The notes below the pieces were generated by a model that had not been told where the DNA came from, did no database searches, and saw only the letters and a program-made list of their open reading frames with translations. The position numbers and the translations under genes were made by a program. Positions 41,839 to 50,809 of a stretch of DNA of 64,000 bases are shown here, piece after piece. Each line of letters starts with the position of its first letter. Positions within the stretch are counted from its first letter, which is position 1. The stretch is from Saccharibacillus sacchari DSM 19268. GTDB taxonomy: Bacteria; Bacillota; Bacilli; Paenibacillales; Paenibacillaceae. The DNA is taken from contig NZ_KK073875.1 in NCBI RefSeq assembly GCF_000585395.1, forward strand, positions 3,757,307-3,821,306, read 5' to 3'.

Positions 41839-42186
41839 AAATACGTATTCAAGTTCTTTTATCATCAGGGTGTTCCGATTGTCGATTACAATAAAAAGAA
41901 TGCCTTTTTTGTACAGATTTTAAAGGACAAAGTTGGAGGTCTGAAGATATGCCTATCATGCAATATAGGCCGCGTCAACGAAGGTATAGTTAGTCAAGCT
42001 GAACTTGAAGCTGATCAATATGCTGTACACAAAATGGGAAAAGACGCTGTTTTAAGATGGTTAAATAGTATGGTAGAAAGAATCGATAAAGATATTAATA
42101 ACAGAGAAACTTACCAGCAAGAAGGCTTTTTGAAAGCAAGAGATTCAAATGCGTATGCAAAATCTATAACGAAAGCTTGGTTGTAA
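41839..42186 (+). pseudogene. Truncated gene, possibly an M48-like metallopeptidase end
   Basis: An open frame without a good start contains VSQAELEADQYAVHKMGKDAVLRWLNSMVERI. The ExEADxYA motif resembles the third zinc ligand region of M48-type peptidases, but no HExxH is present. AT-rich and next to the transposase remnant. 41637-41838 shows nothing recognisable. Confidence 0.35.
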
Positions 42187-42237
42187 TCGCTTACTAAATA
42201 ACAGAGAAGCGAAGCCTATCTTAAAGGAGTGTCGGAA

Positions 42238-42843
42238 GTGGATATCAGAGAGAAATTGCACAACGGAGATTTATATTTGCCGATGGACGAGCAGCTGATG
42301 CATGAACAAATGAAGTGCATGGAGCGTCTGTACGACTTCAATCTAACACGCCCTCTTGAGCAAGAACGCCGTCAAGAACTGCTGAAAGAGATGTTCGCCG
42401 AGATCGGAGAAGGCTGTTACATCGAACCTCCGCTTCGCGCGAATTGGGGAGGACACCATGTTCATTTCGGAAAAGGCATCTACGCGAACTTCAACCTGAC
42501 GCTGGTGGACGATACGCATATCCATGTGGGCGACTATACGATGATCGGGCCGAATGTGACGATCGCGACCGCCGGACATCCGATTCTGCCTGAATTGCGG
42601 GAGCAAGCCTATCAGTATAACGCCCCGGTACATATCGGCAAAAATTGCTGGATCGGCGCGGGCGTCATCATTATCCCGGGCATCACGATCGGCGACAACT
42701 CGGTGATCGGCGCCGGCAGCATCGTGACCAAAGACATCCCGGCAGGCGTGGTCGCGGTAGGGAATCCGTGCAAAGTCATGCGGGAGATCAACGAGCGGGA
42801 CCGGGAGTATTATTTCAGGGACCGGAAGATCGAGTTGGAATAG
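42238..42843 (+). CDS. Sugar O-acetyltransferase (maltose/galactoside acetyltransferase type), 201 aa
   Basis: A left-handed beta-helix enzyme: the helical N-cap (LMHEQMKCMERLYDFNLTRP), hexapeptide repeats from ~75 (IYANFNLTLVDDTHIHVGDYTMIGPNVTIATAGHP) with the catalytic His in the AGHP loop, and the C-terminal NSVIGAGSIVTKDIPAGVVAVGNPCKVMR. It acetylates sugars with acetyl-CoA. I chose GTG at 42238, 8 nt after AAAGGAG; GTG at 42229 overlaps that site. It stands alone with its own terminator. Confidence 0.9.
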   Translation: MDIREKLHNGDLYLPMDEQLMHEQMKCMERLYDFNLTRPLEQERRQELLKEMFAEIGEGCYIEPPLRANWGGHHVHFGKGIYANFNLTLVDDTHIHVGDYTMIGPNVTIATAGHPILPELREQAYQYNAPVHIGKNCWIGAGVIIIPGITIGDNSVIGAGSIVTKDIPAGVVAVGNPCKVMREINERDREYYFRDRKIELE

Positions 42844-42872
42844 AGGGCTAGAGATCGGAAAATAGATATAAC

Positions 42873-42923
42873 AAAAAAGAGTCTTCAGTTGCCGTTTGCG
42901 CGCTGAATCGACTCTTTTTTTCT
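42873..42923 (+). terminator. Terminator after the acetyltransferase gene
   Basis: AAAAAAGAGTC (42873-42883) pairs with GACTCTTTTTT (42910-42920); an inner CAG/CTG stem is present. Confidence 0.75.
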
Positions 42924-42958
42924 TTTTGTGCATTCACTTCCAGAAGAAAAGAGAGTAC

Positions 42959-43006
42959 TATTTAGAGAGCAAGTGGAACTTTAGAACTATACTTATATTT
43001 AGAGAG
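42959..43006 (+). promoter_or_regulatory. Direct repeats around a -10 box before the TerD-nuclease gene
   Basis: TATTTAGAGAG occurs at 42959-42969 and again at 42996-43006, 37 bp apart. A TATACT (42988-42993) lies between them with no normal -35. The repeats look like sites for an unidentified regulator. Confidence 0.5.
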
Positions 43007-43031
43007 AAATTTCCTCAAGGAGGGGCATCTT

Positions 43032-45035
43032 ATGGGTTCCAGCAGTTACCGCAGTTCGTATCAATCGTACTTAAACCGCCAAAGCGTCGAGGGAGACCAA
43101 ATGAACGTCATCCTGATCGTCAACGTCGCGGAAGGCTTGCAAAAATACATGAAGCGCAGCAATATGCAAACCGTGTTCAATAAGTTGTCTCCGTTAACAT
43201 TGAGCGGTCCGGTCAAAGTCGTGGCGCAGCAAGACGGTTCCTTTTACCTGCTGCCGCCGTTCACGCACGAAAACACGCACACCTATATGAAAGAACACAT
43301 CTACGGTTTGGACCCGGCGCGCGGCGAAAAAACGGATCTGTTCTCCAAACTGTTTACGACCAGCGAACTGACGCACCTGATCTGGTTCACGGATGAAGAG
43401 GTTACGCCATATCTGCCGAAGATCACGTGCATGCACGCGCCGCATCTGTTCTGGAACTTCATTTCGATCAAAGGCTCTCCGCTTCGCTGCACGGAAAAAG
43501 CACCGAAAAACGTCACCCTTACGCACGCTCCGAAAGTCTCCAGTCTCGCAACCTCCGTGCTCTACCGCAAAATCTTCAACAAATTTACCCAGTATATCAA
43601 CAAAACCGATCTTCCCATGAACGGACGGGTTCGCGTGATGCAGACCGAAGACCGTTCCGCGTCGCAGCTTGTGGTCAAAGGCTCCAAAACGACCATCGAA
43701 CCCAGCAATCTGAAGGTCGGCATCGGTTGGAAAACGTCGGAAGGCGAGTGCCTCACCGCGGGCATGCTGCTTGCGAACAACCGGCTGCCGGACGCGGAAA
43801 GCATCGCCTTTTTCGGAAACAAATCGACGATCGGCATGACGCACGTGGACGGAAGAGAGCTGCCGACGGAGGACATGGAGTTATTTACGGTGAATCTGGC
43901 GGCGATCGGGCAAGCAGGTCCGGACAAAGTGTTGTTTACGCTCGTCATGCCGCACGGCGTGCCGGAAGAACTGTATCTCCGCCTCATGACTTACGACAAC
44001 CGGGAGCTGCTGCGGTATGACGTGGATATGAGCGCTTGTTCCGGCAATACGGCTTTGGAATTGGGCTCGCTGTACGCGTACAAAGACCAATGGCGCTTCA
44101 ACGCGATCGGCAACGGCTATGACGCGGGGATGGAGCTGGTCGCGGAGCATTACGGCATTCCCGATCTCACTACGACCTATTCGTTCACGCCGGAAGTGCT
44201 GGAAGAAATCGCGCTGGACGGCCGGACGTTCGAGTATCAGATGCAGGATTTGTTCACCAAGCTCGGTTACGACGTGGAAGTGCCGACCAGCGACCCTTAC
44301 GCGCCGGATTACGGAGTCGATCTGATCATCATCAAGGGCGGCGTGCGCAGAGCGGTGCAGCTCAAGTGCTTCAGCAACGTCGTGCCGGTTCGCGCCGTGC
44401 AGGAAGTGTACGCGGGAGCGAAAATGTATGATTGCGACAGTTACCTGGTGGTGACGACGAGTTACTTCAGCCGCGCTGCGCTTCAGATGGCGGAACAACT
44501 CGGCGTCGAAGTGTGGGACAAAACGCAGCTCACGAAAACGGAAGAACGCCTGCGCTCGCGGATCGGCGTCTCGCCGGAGCATGAATTGAAACTCAAGCTG
44601 TCGAAGCTGGATTCGGAAGACGAAGTGGATATCGATATTTCGGCGTTTCTCGTGAACGAACATGACCGCTGCGCGGGTGAAGACGACTTCGTGTTCTATA
44701 ATCAACCGGACCATCCGAGCGGCTGCGTGCGACTGATTAATGATAACGTGTGGGAAAAGCTGCTGATTCTCGACTTGGCGAAACTGCCTGCGCACTGCAC
44801 GCGGATCGTAGTTGTTGGCTCGCTGGATACGTATAAGCGGAAAGTGGAACTGACGATCGATAACGAGCTGGATCTGTACCATACGTTCGAGTACATGCCG
44901 AGCGCGGTGTGCGATACGTTGGTGTTGGGGCAATTCCGGAAGATCGACGGGGAGTGGGCGTTCACGACGTCGGAGACGTATTTCGCGGGCGGGTTGGAAG
45001 AGGCTTGTCGGGCTTATGGGTTGGAGGTTGATTAG
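43032..45035 (+). CDS. TerD - Mrr-like restriction endonuclease - TerD fusion protein, 667 aa
   Basis: Residues ~1-200 form a domain I do not recognise. Residues ~220-378 look like a divergent TerD (IGWKTSEGECLTAG ... ALELGSLYAYKDQWRFNAIGNGYDAGMELVAEHYGI). Residues ~385-505 are an Mrr-type PD-(D/E)xK nuclease: FEYQMQDLFTKLGYDVEV, then D430 and QLK (443-445) as the catalytic set. Residues ~518-667 are a clear TerD (VDIDISAFLVNEHDRCAGEDDFVFYNQ, LGQFRKIDGEWAFTTSETYFAGGLEEACRAYGL). TerD domains are calcium-binding stress modules. ATG at 43032 after AAGGAGG. A PIN-like gene follows at 23 bp. A role in DNA cleavage on stress or infection is inferred. Confidence 0.8.
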   Translation: MGSSSYRSSYQSYLNRQSVEGDQMNVILIVNVAEGLQKYMKRSNMQTVFNKLSPLTLSGPVKVVAQQDGSFYLLPPFTHENTHTYMKEHIYGLDPARGEKTDLFSKLFTTSELTHLIWFTDEEVTPYLPKITCMHAPHLFWNFISIKGSPLRCTEKAPKNVTLTHAPKVSSLATSVLYRKIFNKFTQYINKTDLPMNGRVRVMQTEDRSASQLVVKGSKTTIEPSNLKVGIGWKTSEGECLTAGMLLANNRLPDAESIAFFGNKSTIGMTHVDGRELPTEDMELFTVNLAAIGQAGPDKVLFTLVMPHGVPEELYLRLMTYDNRELLRYDVDMSACSGNTALELGSLYAYKDQWRFNAIGNGYDAGMELVAEHYGIPDLTTTYSFTPEVLEEIALDGRTFEYQMQDLFTKLGYDVEVPTSDPYAPDYGVDLIIIKGGVRRAVQLKCFSNVVPVRAVQEVYAGAKMYDCDSYLVVTTSYFSRAALQMAEQLGVEVWDKTQLTKTEERLRSRIGVSPEHELKLKLSKLDSEDEVDIDISAFLVNEHDRCAGEDDFVFYNQPDHPSGCVRLINDNVWEKLLILDLAKLPAHCTRIVVVGSLDTYKRKVELTIDNELDLYHTFEYMPSAVCDTLVLGQFRKIDGEWAFTTSETYFAGGLEEACRAYGLEVD

Positions 45036-45058
45036 AGTTAGAATACTGGAGGTACGGA

Positions 45059-46417
45059 ATGAAACTTTGCATAGATACTAATTACTTTTTAGATTTTTAT
45101 CGAAACGGTAAAGAACGATTAAATGTGCTAGAAGAAATCAAAAAGTATGCTGAACATATTGTTTTTCCAGTACAGGTTTACAATGAATTTAAGAGGAATA
45201 TGTCCTCTGTAAAAGAAGTTGAGATAAAAAAATTCAAAGAAAGCAATTCAAGCTTAAACCATAGTTCTTCTAAATTAGTAAGAGAACTACCAGAGTTTGA
45301 AGAGTATAACAATGCTAAAACCAAACTTCTCGAACTAAGCAAAGCATTAGGAACAAAATTAGATTCTATCTTAACTGATTGGGATCAAGACGCAGTATTT
45401 TTAGCTTTTGATTCTTTATATAAAATGGAAAAAGTAAAGCGCTTAGAAACAACTGAAGATAATATTAAGCGTGCTAAAATTCGTAATTTGCTTGGTGAAC
45501 CTCCAGGAACAAATACACGTACAATTGGAGACGAAGTTATCTGGGAAGTACTACTTCAAAATGTTTGTGACGATCTCATCTTAGTTACTAATGATGAGTC
45601 ATTTAAAAAAAATGAGAAATTACTGGCAATTGAATATGAAGAGAAAAGCAATAAGAATCTCTTTATAGTAGATAAGTTATCGAATGCTATTAAGTTGTTA
45701 GGGAGTCAGCCTGCTGAATCCATTATAAATTATGAATTAGAAGTAACACTTTCTATGGACCCTTATTTTGATCTACTGATGGAATTGTATGAAGTAAGAG
45801 ACTTTGCAAGCCTATTAAATAGTTCCAACTCGTCTTTAATAATGTATATAGAAAGAACTGAAGTTCATGATGGGTTAGAATATAAAGTTTTATACGTAGG
45901 AGAGTCTAAAGAAACTCATAAAGTACGCTGGAATACCTTTTATGTGAATTTAGAAAGAAAAAGAATTCTTGTCTACGACCTTCTGAAAGATTCAGTTATT
46001 CCATTACAAAAATGGAGAAATAAAAGTAGCGAAACTACTGGACATTTTGCTTTTGATTTCAACGACAACAATGGAGTCTATGTAATCGGATTTGATGAAT
46101 ACCTATTCGAAACACAATGGAGTGAAGCTGATAATAACAGCATTCATGCTTATAGTTATTGTCAGAGTATAAAAGCAATTGGCTATACAGATTCTCTAAT
46201 TGAATTCCCTAAAATTGAGGATATAAATGATTTGACTTTCAATTTTAGTTCAATTTCTAGAAGAGTTAAAGTTGGACAACTTGTAGTATGGGAAAATAAC
46301 TGGGGGAACTTTGCTGTTACTAAAAATCAAAAATATAGAAGTACGTTCGAGAGGTTCAGTCGAGAACAAATTAGAACTAGAATACAAAATATATTTGTAG
46401 ATTGCAGAAGTTTATAA
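45059..46417 (+). CDS. PIN-like (PIN_8/DUF4935 type) nuclease-like protein, 452 aa
   Basis: The N-terminal ~190 residues form a PIN-like fold: D6 (CIDTNYFLDFYR), E43 (PVQVYNEFKRN), D158 (TIGDEVIWEVLL) and D179 (LILVTNDESF) can make the metal-binding acidic cluster of an RNase. The C-terminal ~250 residues are beta-rich and unknown. It starts 23 bp after the TerD-nuclease stop with TGGAGGT 6 nt before the ATG, so it is co-transcribed. It is strikingly AT-rich compared with that gene, so the pair was assembled from different sources. No strong terminator follows, only a TTTTTAGA/TCTAAAAA dyad (46420-46440). Confidence 0.72.
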   Translation: MKLCIDTNYFLDFYRNGKERLNVLEEIKKYAEHIVFPVQVYNEFKRNMSSVKEVEIKKFKESNSSLNHSSSKLVRELPEFEEYNNAKTKLLELSKALGTKLDSILTDWDQDAVFLAFDSLYKMEKVKRLETTEDNIKRAKIRNLLGEPPGTNTRTIGDEVIWEVLLQNVCDDLILVTNDESFKKNEKLLAIEYEEKSNKNLFIVDKLSNAIKLLGSQPAESIINYELEVTLSMDPYFDLLMELYEVRDFASLLNSSNSSLIMYIERTEVHDGLEYKVLYVGESKETHKVRWNTFYVNLERKRILVYDLLKDSVIPLQKWRNKSSETTGHFAFDFNDNNGVYVIGFDEYLFETQWSEADNNSIHAYSYCQSIKAIGYTDSLIEFPKIEDINDLTFNFSSISRRVKVGQLVVWENNWGNFAVTKNQKYRSTFERFSREQIRTRIQNIFVDCRSL

Positions 46418-46490
46418 TTTTTAGATAGTTGTCTAAAAAACAACCTATTAGTAATATTTCTTTGTTGACAAGTGGTTTTAGATTTTTATA

Positions 46491-47450
46491 TTAGATTTTT
46501 GACTTCCGATACTCCCCCGGGGTCACCCCAACCCGCTCCCTGAACGCCTTAACAAAATAACTCAACGACCGAAACCCGCATTCCAGGCTCACCTCCTGCA
46601 CGCTCTGCGTCGTCAGATGTAGGAGGCGTTGAGCCATCTTCACCCGATATTGCAGCAAATATTCGATCGGCGATACGCTCGTGTACGCCTGAAAACACCG
46701 TGCCGCTTCGCTCTTGCTGATATTGGCCGATAGGATAATATCCTGAAGCGTCACCGGATTCCGATAATTCTCCCGAATATAAGCGATCATCTGCTGAAGG
46801 CGCACTTGCGCCTGGATCGCTTTTTTGTCCTGCGGAAATCGCGGTAGCTCGTCCAGATGCGCGAACAGAATCTGCCACACCTCGCTAAGCTCCCGCTGCA
46901 CCTGCATTTCATATCCCTGACCGTTCAATTTACGAGACCCAAAGTCCAGATAAGGAAAAGCTTCATACACGCTCTTCGGCCCAAATTCTTGCAATAGCGC
47001 AAACACCAAATCCAACCGCTTCAATACATCGTTTTGCCAAGCGATCTCCGGTTTGAATACGACATAGGGCAGATCCGGCGCATCCAGCAGCGGCGTGATG
47101 TATTTCTCGTAAATGATGCTGGAGTGCGGGGCGATCATCTCGGCGGAAAACACGATATTCGGACACGGACACTCCTGCTCATCGCCGATCTGCTGGAACC
47201 GATGAAGCGTATTATTGCTAATAAAAATCCCTTCCCCGGGTTTCAACGGAACCAGATGATGACCGACTTGCACCTGAATCGCGGAACCCCGAATCACGAA
47301 AAACTCCGGTTCGAAATGCCAATGCAGCGGAACCTGTCGTTGTTGGAATAGATGTAGCTCGTCGACATAGAACTGGATCGGAAAATTCGCCGTGCCGTGT
47401 GGGGTACCTTCGTACAGCGTAGCATCTAAAGGCATCGTATCTGGACGCAT
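46491..47450 (-). CDS. AraC family regulator with cupin domain, 319 aa
   Basis: An N-terminal cupin (residues ~25-120: VPLHWHFEPEFFVIRGSAIQVQVGHHLVPLKPGEGIFISNNTLHRF) is joined to the AraC double HTH (~215-318: LQDIILSANISKSEAARCFQAYTSVSPIEYLLQYRV, VSLECGFRSLSYFVKAFRERVGVTPGEYRK). The ATG at 47450 follows AAAAGGAG by 6 nt; the in-frame start at 47558 would add an unrelated stretch. It is divergent from the acetyltransferase-DUF1349 operon and is its likely regulator. Confidence 0.88.
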   Translation of the reverse strand: MRPDTMPLDATLYEGTPHGTANFPIQFYVDELHLFQQRQVPLHWHFEPEFFVIRGSAIQVQVGHHLVPLKPGEGIFISNNTLHRFQQIGDEQECPCPNIVFSAEMIAPHSSIIYEKYITPLLDAPDLPYVVFKPEIAWQNDVLKRLDLVFALLQEFGPKSVYEAFPYLDFGSRKLNGQGYEMQVQRELSEVWQILFAHLDELPRFPQDKKAIQAQVRLQQMIAYIRENYRNPVTLQDIILSANISKSEAARCFQAYTSVSPIEYLLQYRVKMAQRLLHLTTQSVQEVSLECGFRSLSYFVKAFRERVGVTPGEYRKSKI

Positions 47451-47608
47451 AAGCAGCTCCTTTTGGGAAAATAGTGATAACGAATGGCAAGAAAGTGGAT
47501 TGAGTCCAAGCAGGCTTATGCCTATAATCTGTTCTGGGAAGAAGTTGTTTCGCTGCACCTCGTATGTTCTTCATCCTACCAAAAAAATAGGTACAGTTGG
47601 AGGTTTTT

Positions 47609-48214
47609 ATGGATATCGAGCAGATTAAACGCATGACCAATACCGGAGAAATGTATGATGATGCCGCTCCCGACGTGGCCCGCGTCAGAGATCATGCGTT
47701 GGCGGAGTGCCGGAGATATAATGCTAAAGTCAACGCCAACGAGGGCTACGACATGTCGATTTTGACAGCGTTATTCCACGAGGTCGGGGAAAATGTGTAC
47801 ATCGAATCGAATTTTCGCTGCGAGTTTGGATTTAATATCTCGATTGGAAGCGAAGTGTATATCAACCATGATATGATTATTCTGGATTGCAACGAAGTCA
47901 AGATCGGGAACGACGTTTACATAGGACCGCGTGCGGGATTGTATGCAGCCAACCATGCGGAAGATCCATTCGAGCGGGCGGAAAAAGGCGTATACGCCAA
48001 GCCGATTGTTTTGGAGGATCGAGTGTGGTTGGGCGGCGACGTGAAAATTACGCAGGGCGTGACGATCGGGGAGAACAGCATCATCGGCGCGGGTAGCGTC
48101 GTGACCAAGGACATCCCGCCCAACGTCGTCGCAGCCGGCAATCCGTGCAAAGTGATTCGACCGATCCGTTTTTCCGATACACAATGGAAGCGTCCAAATG
48201 AAGGAGGAAAATGA
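47609..48214 (+). CDS. Sugar O-acetyltransferase, left-handed beta-helix family, 201 aa
   Basis: Same family as the enzyme at 42238 but clearly divergent: N-cap MDIEQIKRMTNTGEMYDDAAPD, hexapeptide repeats (ISIGSEVYINHDMIILDCNEVKIGNDVYIGPRAGLYAANH, His in the AANH loop), and NSIIGAGSVVTKDIPPNVVAAGNPCKVIRPI. ATG at 47609 with GGAGGT 5 nt upstream. The stop region overlaps the DUF1349 gene's leader, so the two form an operon, probably under the divergent AraC regulator. Confidence 0.9.
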   Translation: MDIEQIKRMTNTGEMYDDAAPDVARVRDHALAECRRYNAKVNANEGYDMSILTALFHEVGENVYIESNFRCEFGFNISIGSEVYINHDMIILDCNEVKIGNDVYIGPRAGLYAANHAEDPFERAEKGVYAKPIVLEDRVWLGGDVKITQGVTIGENSIIGAGSVVTKDIPPNVVAAGNPCKVIRPIRFSDTQWKRPNEGGK

Positions 48215-48216
48215 CC

Positions 48217-48822
48217 ATGAACCCAGCTGATTTTAAGGATTTCCGTTGGTTGAACGAAAGCCGTGCCGAATTCGAAGGGGACAAGCTGACCATTTACGCC
48301 CCGGAGAAAAGCGACTTTTTCTGCAACAACGGAGCAGTTTCGGACGAAGGCATTACCCCGGAATCGCTGACGAACGCGCCTTTTTTCTACAAAGAAGTGA
48401 CCGGAAATTTCGTGATGCGCGCCCGTGTACAGGTAGATTTCAAAGACGTCTATGACGCGGCTTGCTTGATGGTAATGGACAATTTGGACGTATGGGGCAA
48501 GTTTTGTTTTGAATTTACCGACTTTGACACGCATGCAGTGGTGAGCGTCGTGACCAACCATACGTCGGACGACGCTAACGGCAGCAACATTGAAGGCGAT
48601 TCGGTCTGGATGCAAGTCGCTCGGGTCGGACAATCGTTCGCTTTCCATTATTCGCTGGATGGCAAGCAGTTCTTCATGGTTCGATTCTTCAATCTGCCTG
48701 TCGGGGAGACAATCAAAGCAGGATTTGAAGCTCAAGCTCCTACGGGAACAGGCGGAGATCGGGTGTACTCGGATTTCTCCTTGGAACAACGTACCGTGAA
48801 AAATATCAGAGTCGGGGAGTAA
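48217..48822 (+). CDS. DUF1349 family protein (YesU-like), 201 aa
   Basis: A concanavalin-like beta-sandwich of the DUF1349 family: FCNNGAVSDEGITPESLTNAPFFYKEVTGNFVMRARVQVDFKDVYDAACLMV and the C-terminal GFEAQAPTGTGGDRVYSDFSLEQ. No signal peptide, so cytoplasmic. A relative (yesU) lies in the B. subtilis rhamnogalacturonan cluster, which fits the pectin theme here. I chose ATG at 48217, 9 nt after AAGGAGG; ATG at 48211 is only 3 nt away. Strong terminator follows. Confidence 0.87.
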   Translation: MNPADFKDFRWLNESRAEFEGDKLTIYAPEKSDFFCNNGAVSDEGITPESLTNAPFFYKEVTGNFVMRARVQVDFKDVYDAACLMVMDNLDVWGKFCFEFTDFDTHAVVSVVTNHTSDDANGSNIEGDSVWMQVARVGQSFAFHYSLDGKQFFMVRFFNLPVGETIKAGFEAQAPTGTGGDRVYSDFSLEQRTVKNIRVGE

Positions 48823-48890
48823 CGCAAGCGTTTATGAAATTTATCGATGCAGGATTGGCGTTTTAGCCGGATCAAGCTCGGAATCGAAAG

Positions 48891-48925
48891 AAGGCTTCCC
48901 GACATCAAGTCGGGAGGCCTTTTTC
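48891..48925 (+). terminator. Terminator after the DUF1349 gene
   Basis: AAGGCtTCCCGAC pairs with GTCGGGAgGCCTT, followed by T-run. Confidence 0.8.
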
Positions 48926-48959
48926 ACGTTCACGAGTGCAAGTGCTTTTGACAAAACGT

Positions 48960-49841
48960 TTACTCTTTCAATGCCCCGATCATCACCCCATGCACGAAAT
49001 ACTTCTGCAAGAACGGATACAGCACCAAGATCGGCAAGGTCGATACGATGATCGTCGCGTATTTGATCGTGATCCCGATATCCATCCGGTCGCCCGTCGC
49101 GGCGCCAGTCATCATGTTATCGGTGCTGTTGGAGATCAGAATCTCGCGCAGCACGAGCTGAAGCGGGAACAGCTCGCGGTCCCGCAGATAAATCAGCGCA
49201 TTGAAATAGGAGTTCCAATGCCCGACGGCGTACCACAAGATCATGACCGCGATGACCGGCATAGAGAGGGGAATGATGATCCGCGTCATGATCGTCCAGT
49301 CGTTCGCTCCGTCGATCCGCGCCGATTCCTCCAGACTCACCGGAATGCTTTGGAAAGCGGTGCGCATAATGATGAGGTTGAACGAATTGATCGCGCCCGG
49401 CAGCAGCAGCGCCCACGGCGTATTCAGCATGCCCAGATTGTTGATGAGCAGGAACGAAGGAATCAGTCCGCCGCTGAAGACCATCGTAATGACGATCACG
49501 AGCATAATATGATTTTTAAAATAGACATGGGGGCGCGAAAGGGCATAGGCGCCCAACGTGGTCATGAACAAGTTGATCAGCGTTCCGCCCACCACGTAAA
49601 GGAGCGTATTCCGATAACCGGTCATCACCATCGGATTCTCGATCACGGCTTTGTAAGCGTCGAGACTGAATCCTTGCGGCAAGAACAGCAGCCCGCGGTA
49701 ACTCGCGATCTCCGCAGGGTTACTTAATGAAGCAAACAGGATATAAATAAACGGATAAAGCGTCGCGAAGCACAGCAGAATCATGAAGCAGACGTTGAAG
49801 CACGCAAATACCTTTTCGCCCGTCGAGCGTTTATAAGTCAT
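48960..49841 (-). CDS. Carbohydrate ABC transporter permease, LplC type, 293 aa
   Basis: Six membrane helices with the EAA loop (EESARIDGANDWTIMTRIIIPLSMPVIAVM, ~175-205) that docks the ATPase. It begins in the LplC-like way (GEKVFACFNVCFMILLCFATLYPFIYILFASLS). It is the last gene of the operon GH2 - binding protein - permease - permease. No ATPase gene is in the operon; CUT1-type importers in bacilli commonly share one ATPase (MsmX-like). The AUG at 49841 has GGAGG upstream. Confidence 0.92.
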   Translation of the reverse strand: MTYKRSTGEKVFACFNVCFMILLCFATLYPFIYILFASLSNPAEIASYRGLLFLPQGFSLDAYKAVIENPMVMTGYRNTLLYVVGGTLINLFMTTLGAYALSRPHVYFKNHIMLVIVITMVFSGGLIPSFLLINNLGMLNTPWALLLPGAINSFNLIIMRTAFQSIPVSLEESARIDGANDWTIMTRIIIPLSMPVIAVMILWYAVGHWNSYFNALIYLRDRELFPLQLVLREILISNSTDNMMTGAATGDRMDIGITIKYATIIVSTLPILVLYPFLQKYFVHGVMIGALKE

Positions 49842-49856
49842 GTCGTCGATCCTCCT

Positions 49857-50768
49857 TTACCATAGCTTATGTTCGCTGACCCGCTTGCTGATCGTGTTGG
49901 CAAGAATAAGCAGGATGAAGCTGATCACGGAGTTGAATAAGCCGACCGCCGCCGAATATCCGAAGTCCGCGCCCAAGATCCCTTTTCGATACACATAAGT
50001 GGAGATGACGTCGGCGGTCTCGTAAGTCAGCGGGTTATAGAGCAGGATGATCTTCTCGCTTCCGACCGCAAGCATCGAACCCACGTTGAGGATGAACAAA
50101 ATGACGATCGTCGGCATGATGCCGGGAATCGTAATGTTCAGCGTTTGCTTCCAGCGTCCCGCGCCGTCGATCCGGGCCGCGTCATACAGCGTAGGATCGA
50201 TAGACGACATCGCGGCGAGATAAATGATCGAGCCCCAGCCTATACCCTGCCAGATCCCGGAAGAGACATAGAGCGAACGGAACCAACCGGATTCTTGCCA
50301 AAACGCGATCGGCTCGTAGCCGAAAAAACTGACGATGCTGTTGATCAGGCCGTCGCGGGCGAAGAAATCCACCATCATCCCCGCCACGACCACGATCGAG
50401 ATAAAGTGGGGGAGATAGCTGATCGTCTGCACCACGCGCTTGAACATCACTACGCGAAGCTCGTTGAGCAGCAGCGCGAGAATGATCGGAGCCGGGAAAG
50501 CGAATAGCAGCTCATACAGGCTGATCGTCAACGTGTTTCGAAGCAAGCGCCAAAAGTAAGGGTTTTCAAAAAAGTTCTGGAAATGCGTCAATCCGACCCA
50601 AGGGCTTCCCCATACCCCGTCGGCCATGCCGTAGTCTTTGAACGCGATCAGCAGGCCGTACATCGGACCGTAATGGAAAATGCCGTAGTAGACCAATACC
50701 GGAACCAGCATCAGATAGATATGCCGATTGCGAACCAGATCGCGCTTGATAAGGCTTCGTTTATGCAT
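49857..50768 (-). CDS. Carbohydrate ABC transporter permease, LplB type, 303 aa
   Basis: The N-terminus (NRHIYLMLVPVLVYYGIFHYGPMYGLLIAFKDY) is the LplB signature, with six helices and the EAA loop (YDAARIDGAGRWKQTLNITIPGIMPTIVILF). I chose the ATG at 50768 because GGAGGGAG lies about 5 nt upstream; the ATG at 50795 precedes that site. Partner of the LplC-type permease 15 bp downstream. Substrate probably an oligosaccharide from plant cell wall, judged from the GH2 enzyme in the operon. Confidence 0.92.
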   Translation of the reverse strand: MHKRSLIKRDLVRNRHIYLMLVPVLVYYGIFHYGPMYGLLIAFKDYGMADGVWGSPWVGLTHFQNFFENPYFWRLLRNTLTISLYELLFAFPAPIILALLLNELRVVMFKRVVQTISYLPHFISIVVVAGMMVDFFARDGLINSIVSFFGYEPIAFWQESGWFRSLYVSSGIWQGIGWGSIIYLAAMSSIDPTLYDAARIDGAGRWKQTLNITIPGIMPTIVILFILNVGSMLAVGSEKIILLYNPLTYETADVISTYVYRKGILGADFGYSAAVGLFNSVISFILLILANTISKRVSEHKLW

Positions 50769-50809
50769 CCATGCTCCCTCCCGAATGTCCGACATCGCAG
50801 CGTGTAGCG

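Noticed and set aside
43881-44933. 350-codon minus-strand frame opposite the TerD-nuclease gene
   Set aside because: Antisense shadow; the plus-strand frame shows clear domain motifs and RBS.
48930-48965. cre-like sequence near AAAACGTTTAC
   Set aside because: Too many mismatches to the consensus, and it lies at the 3' end of the permease gene rather than at a promoter.
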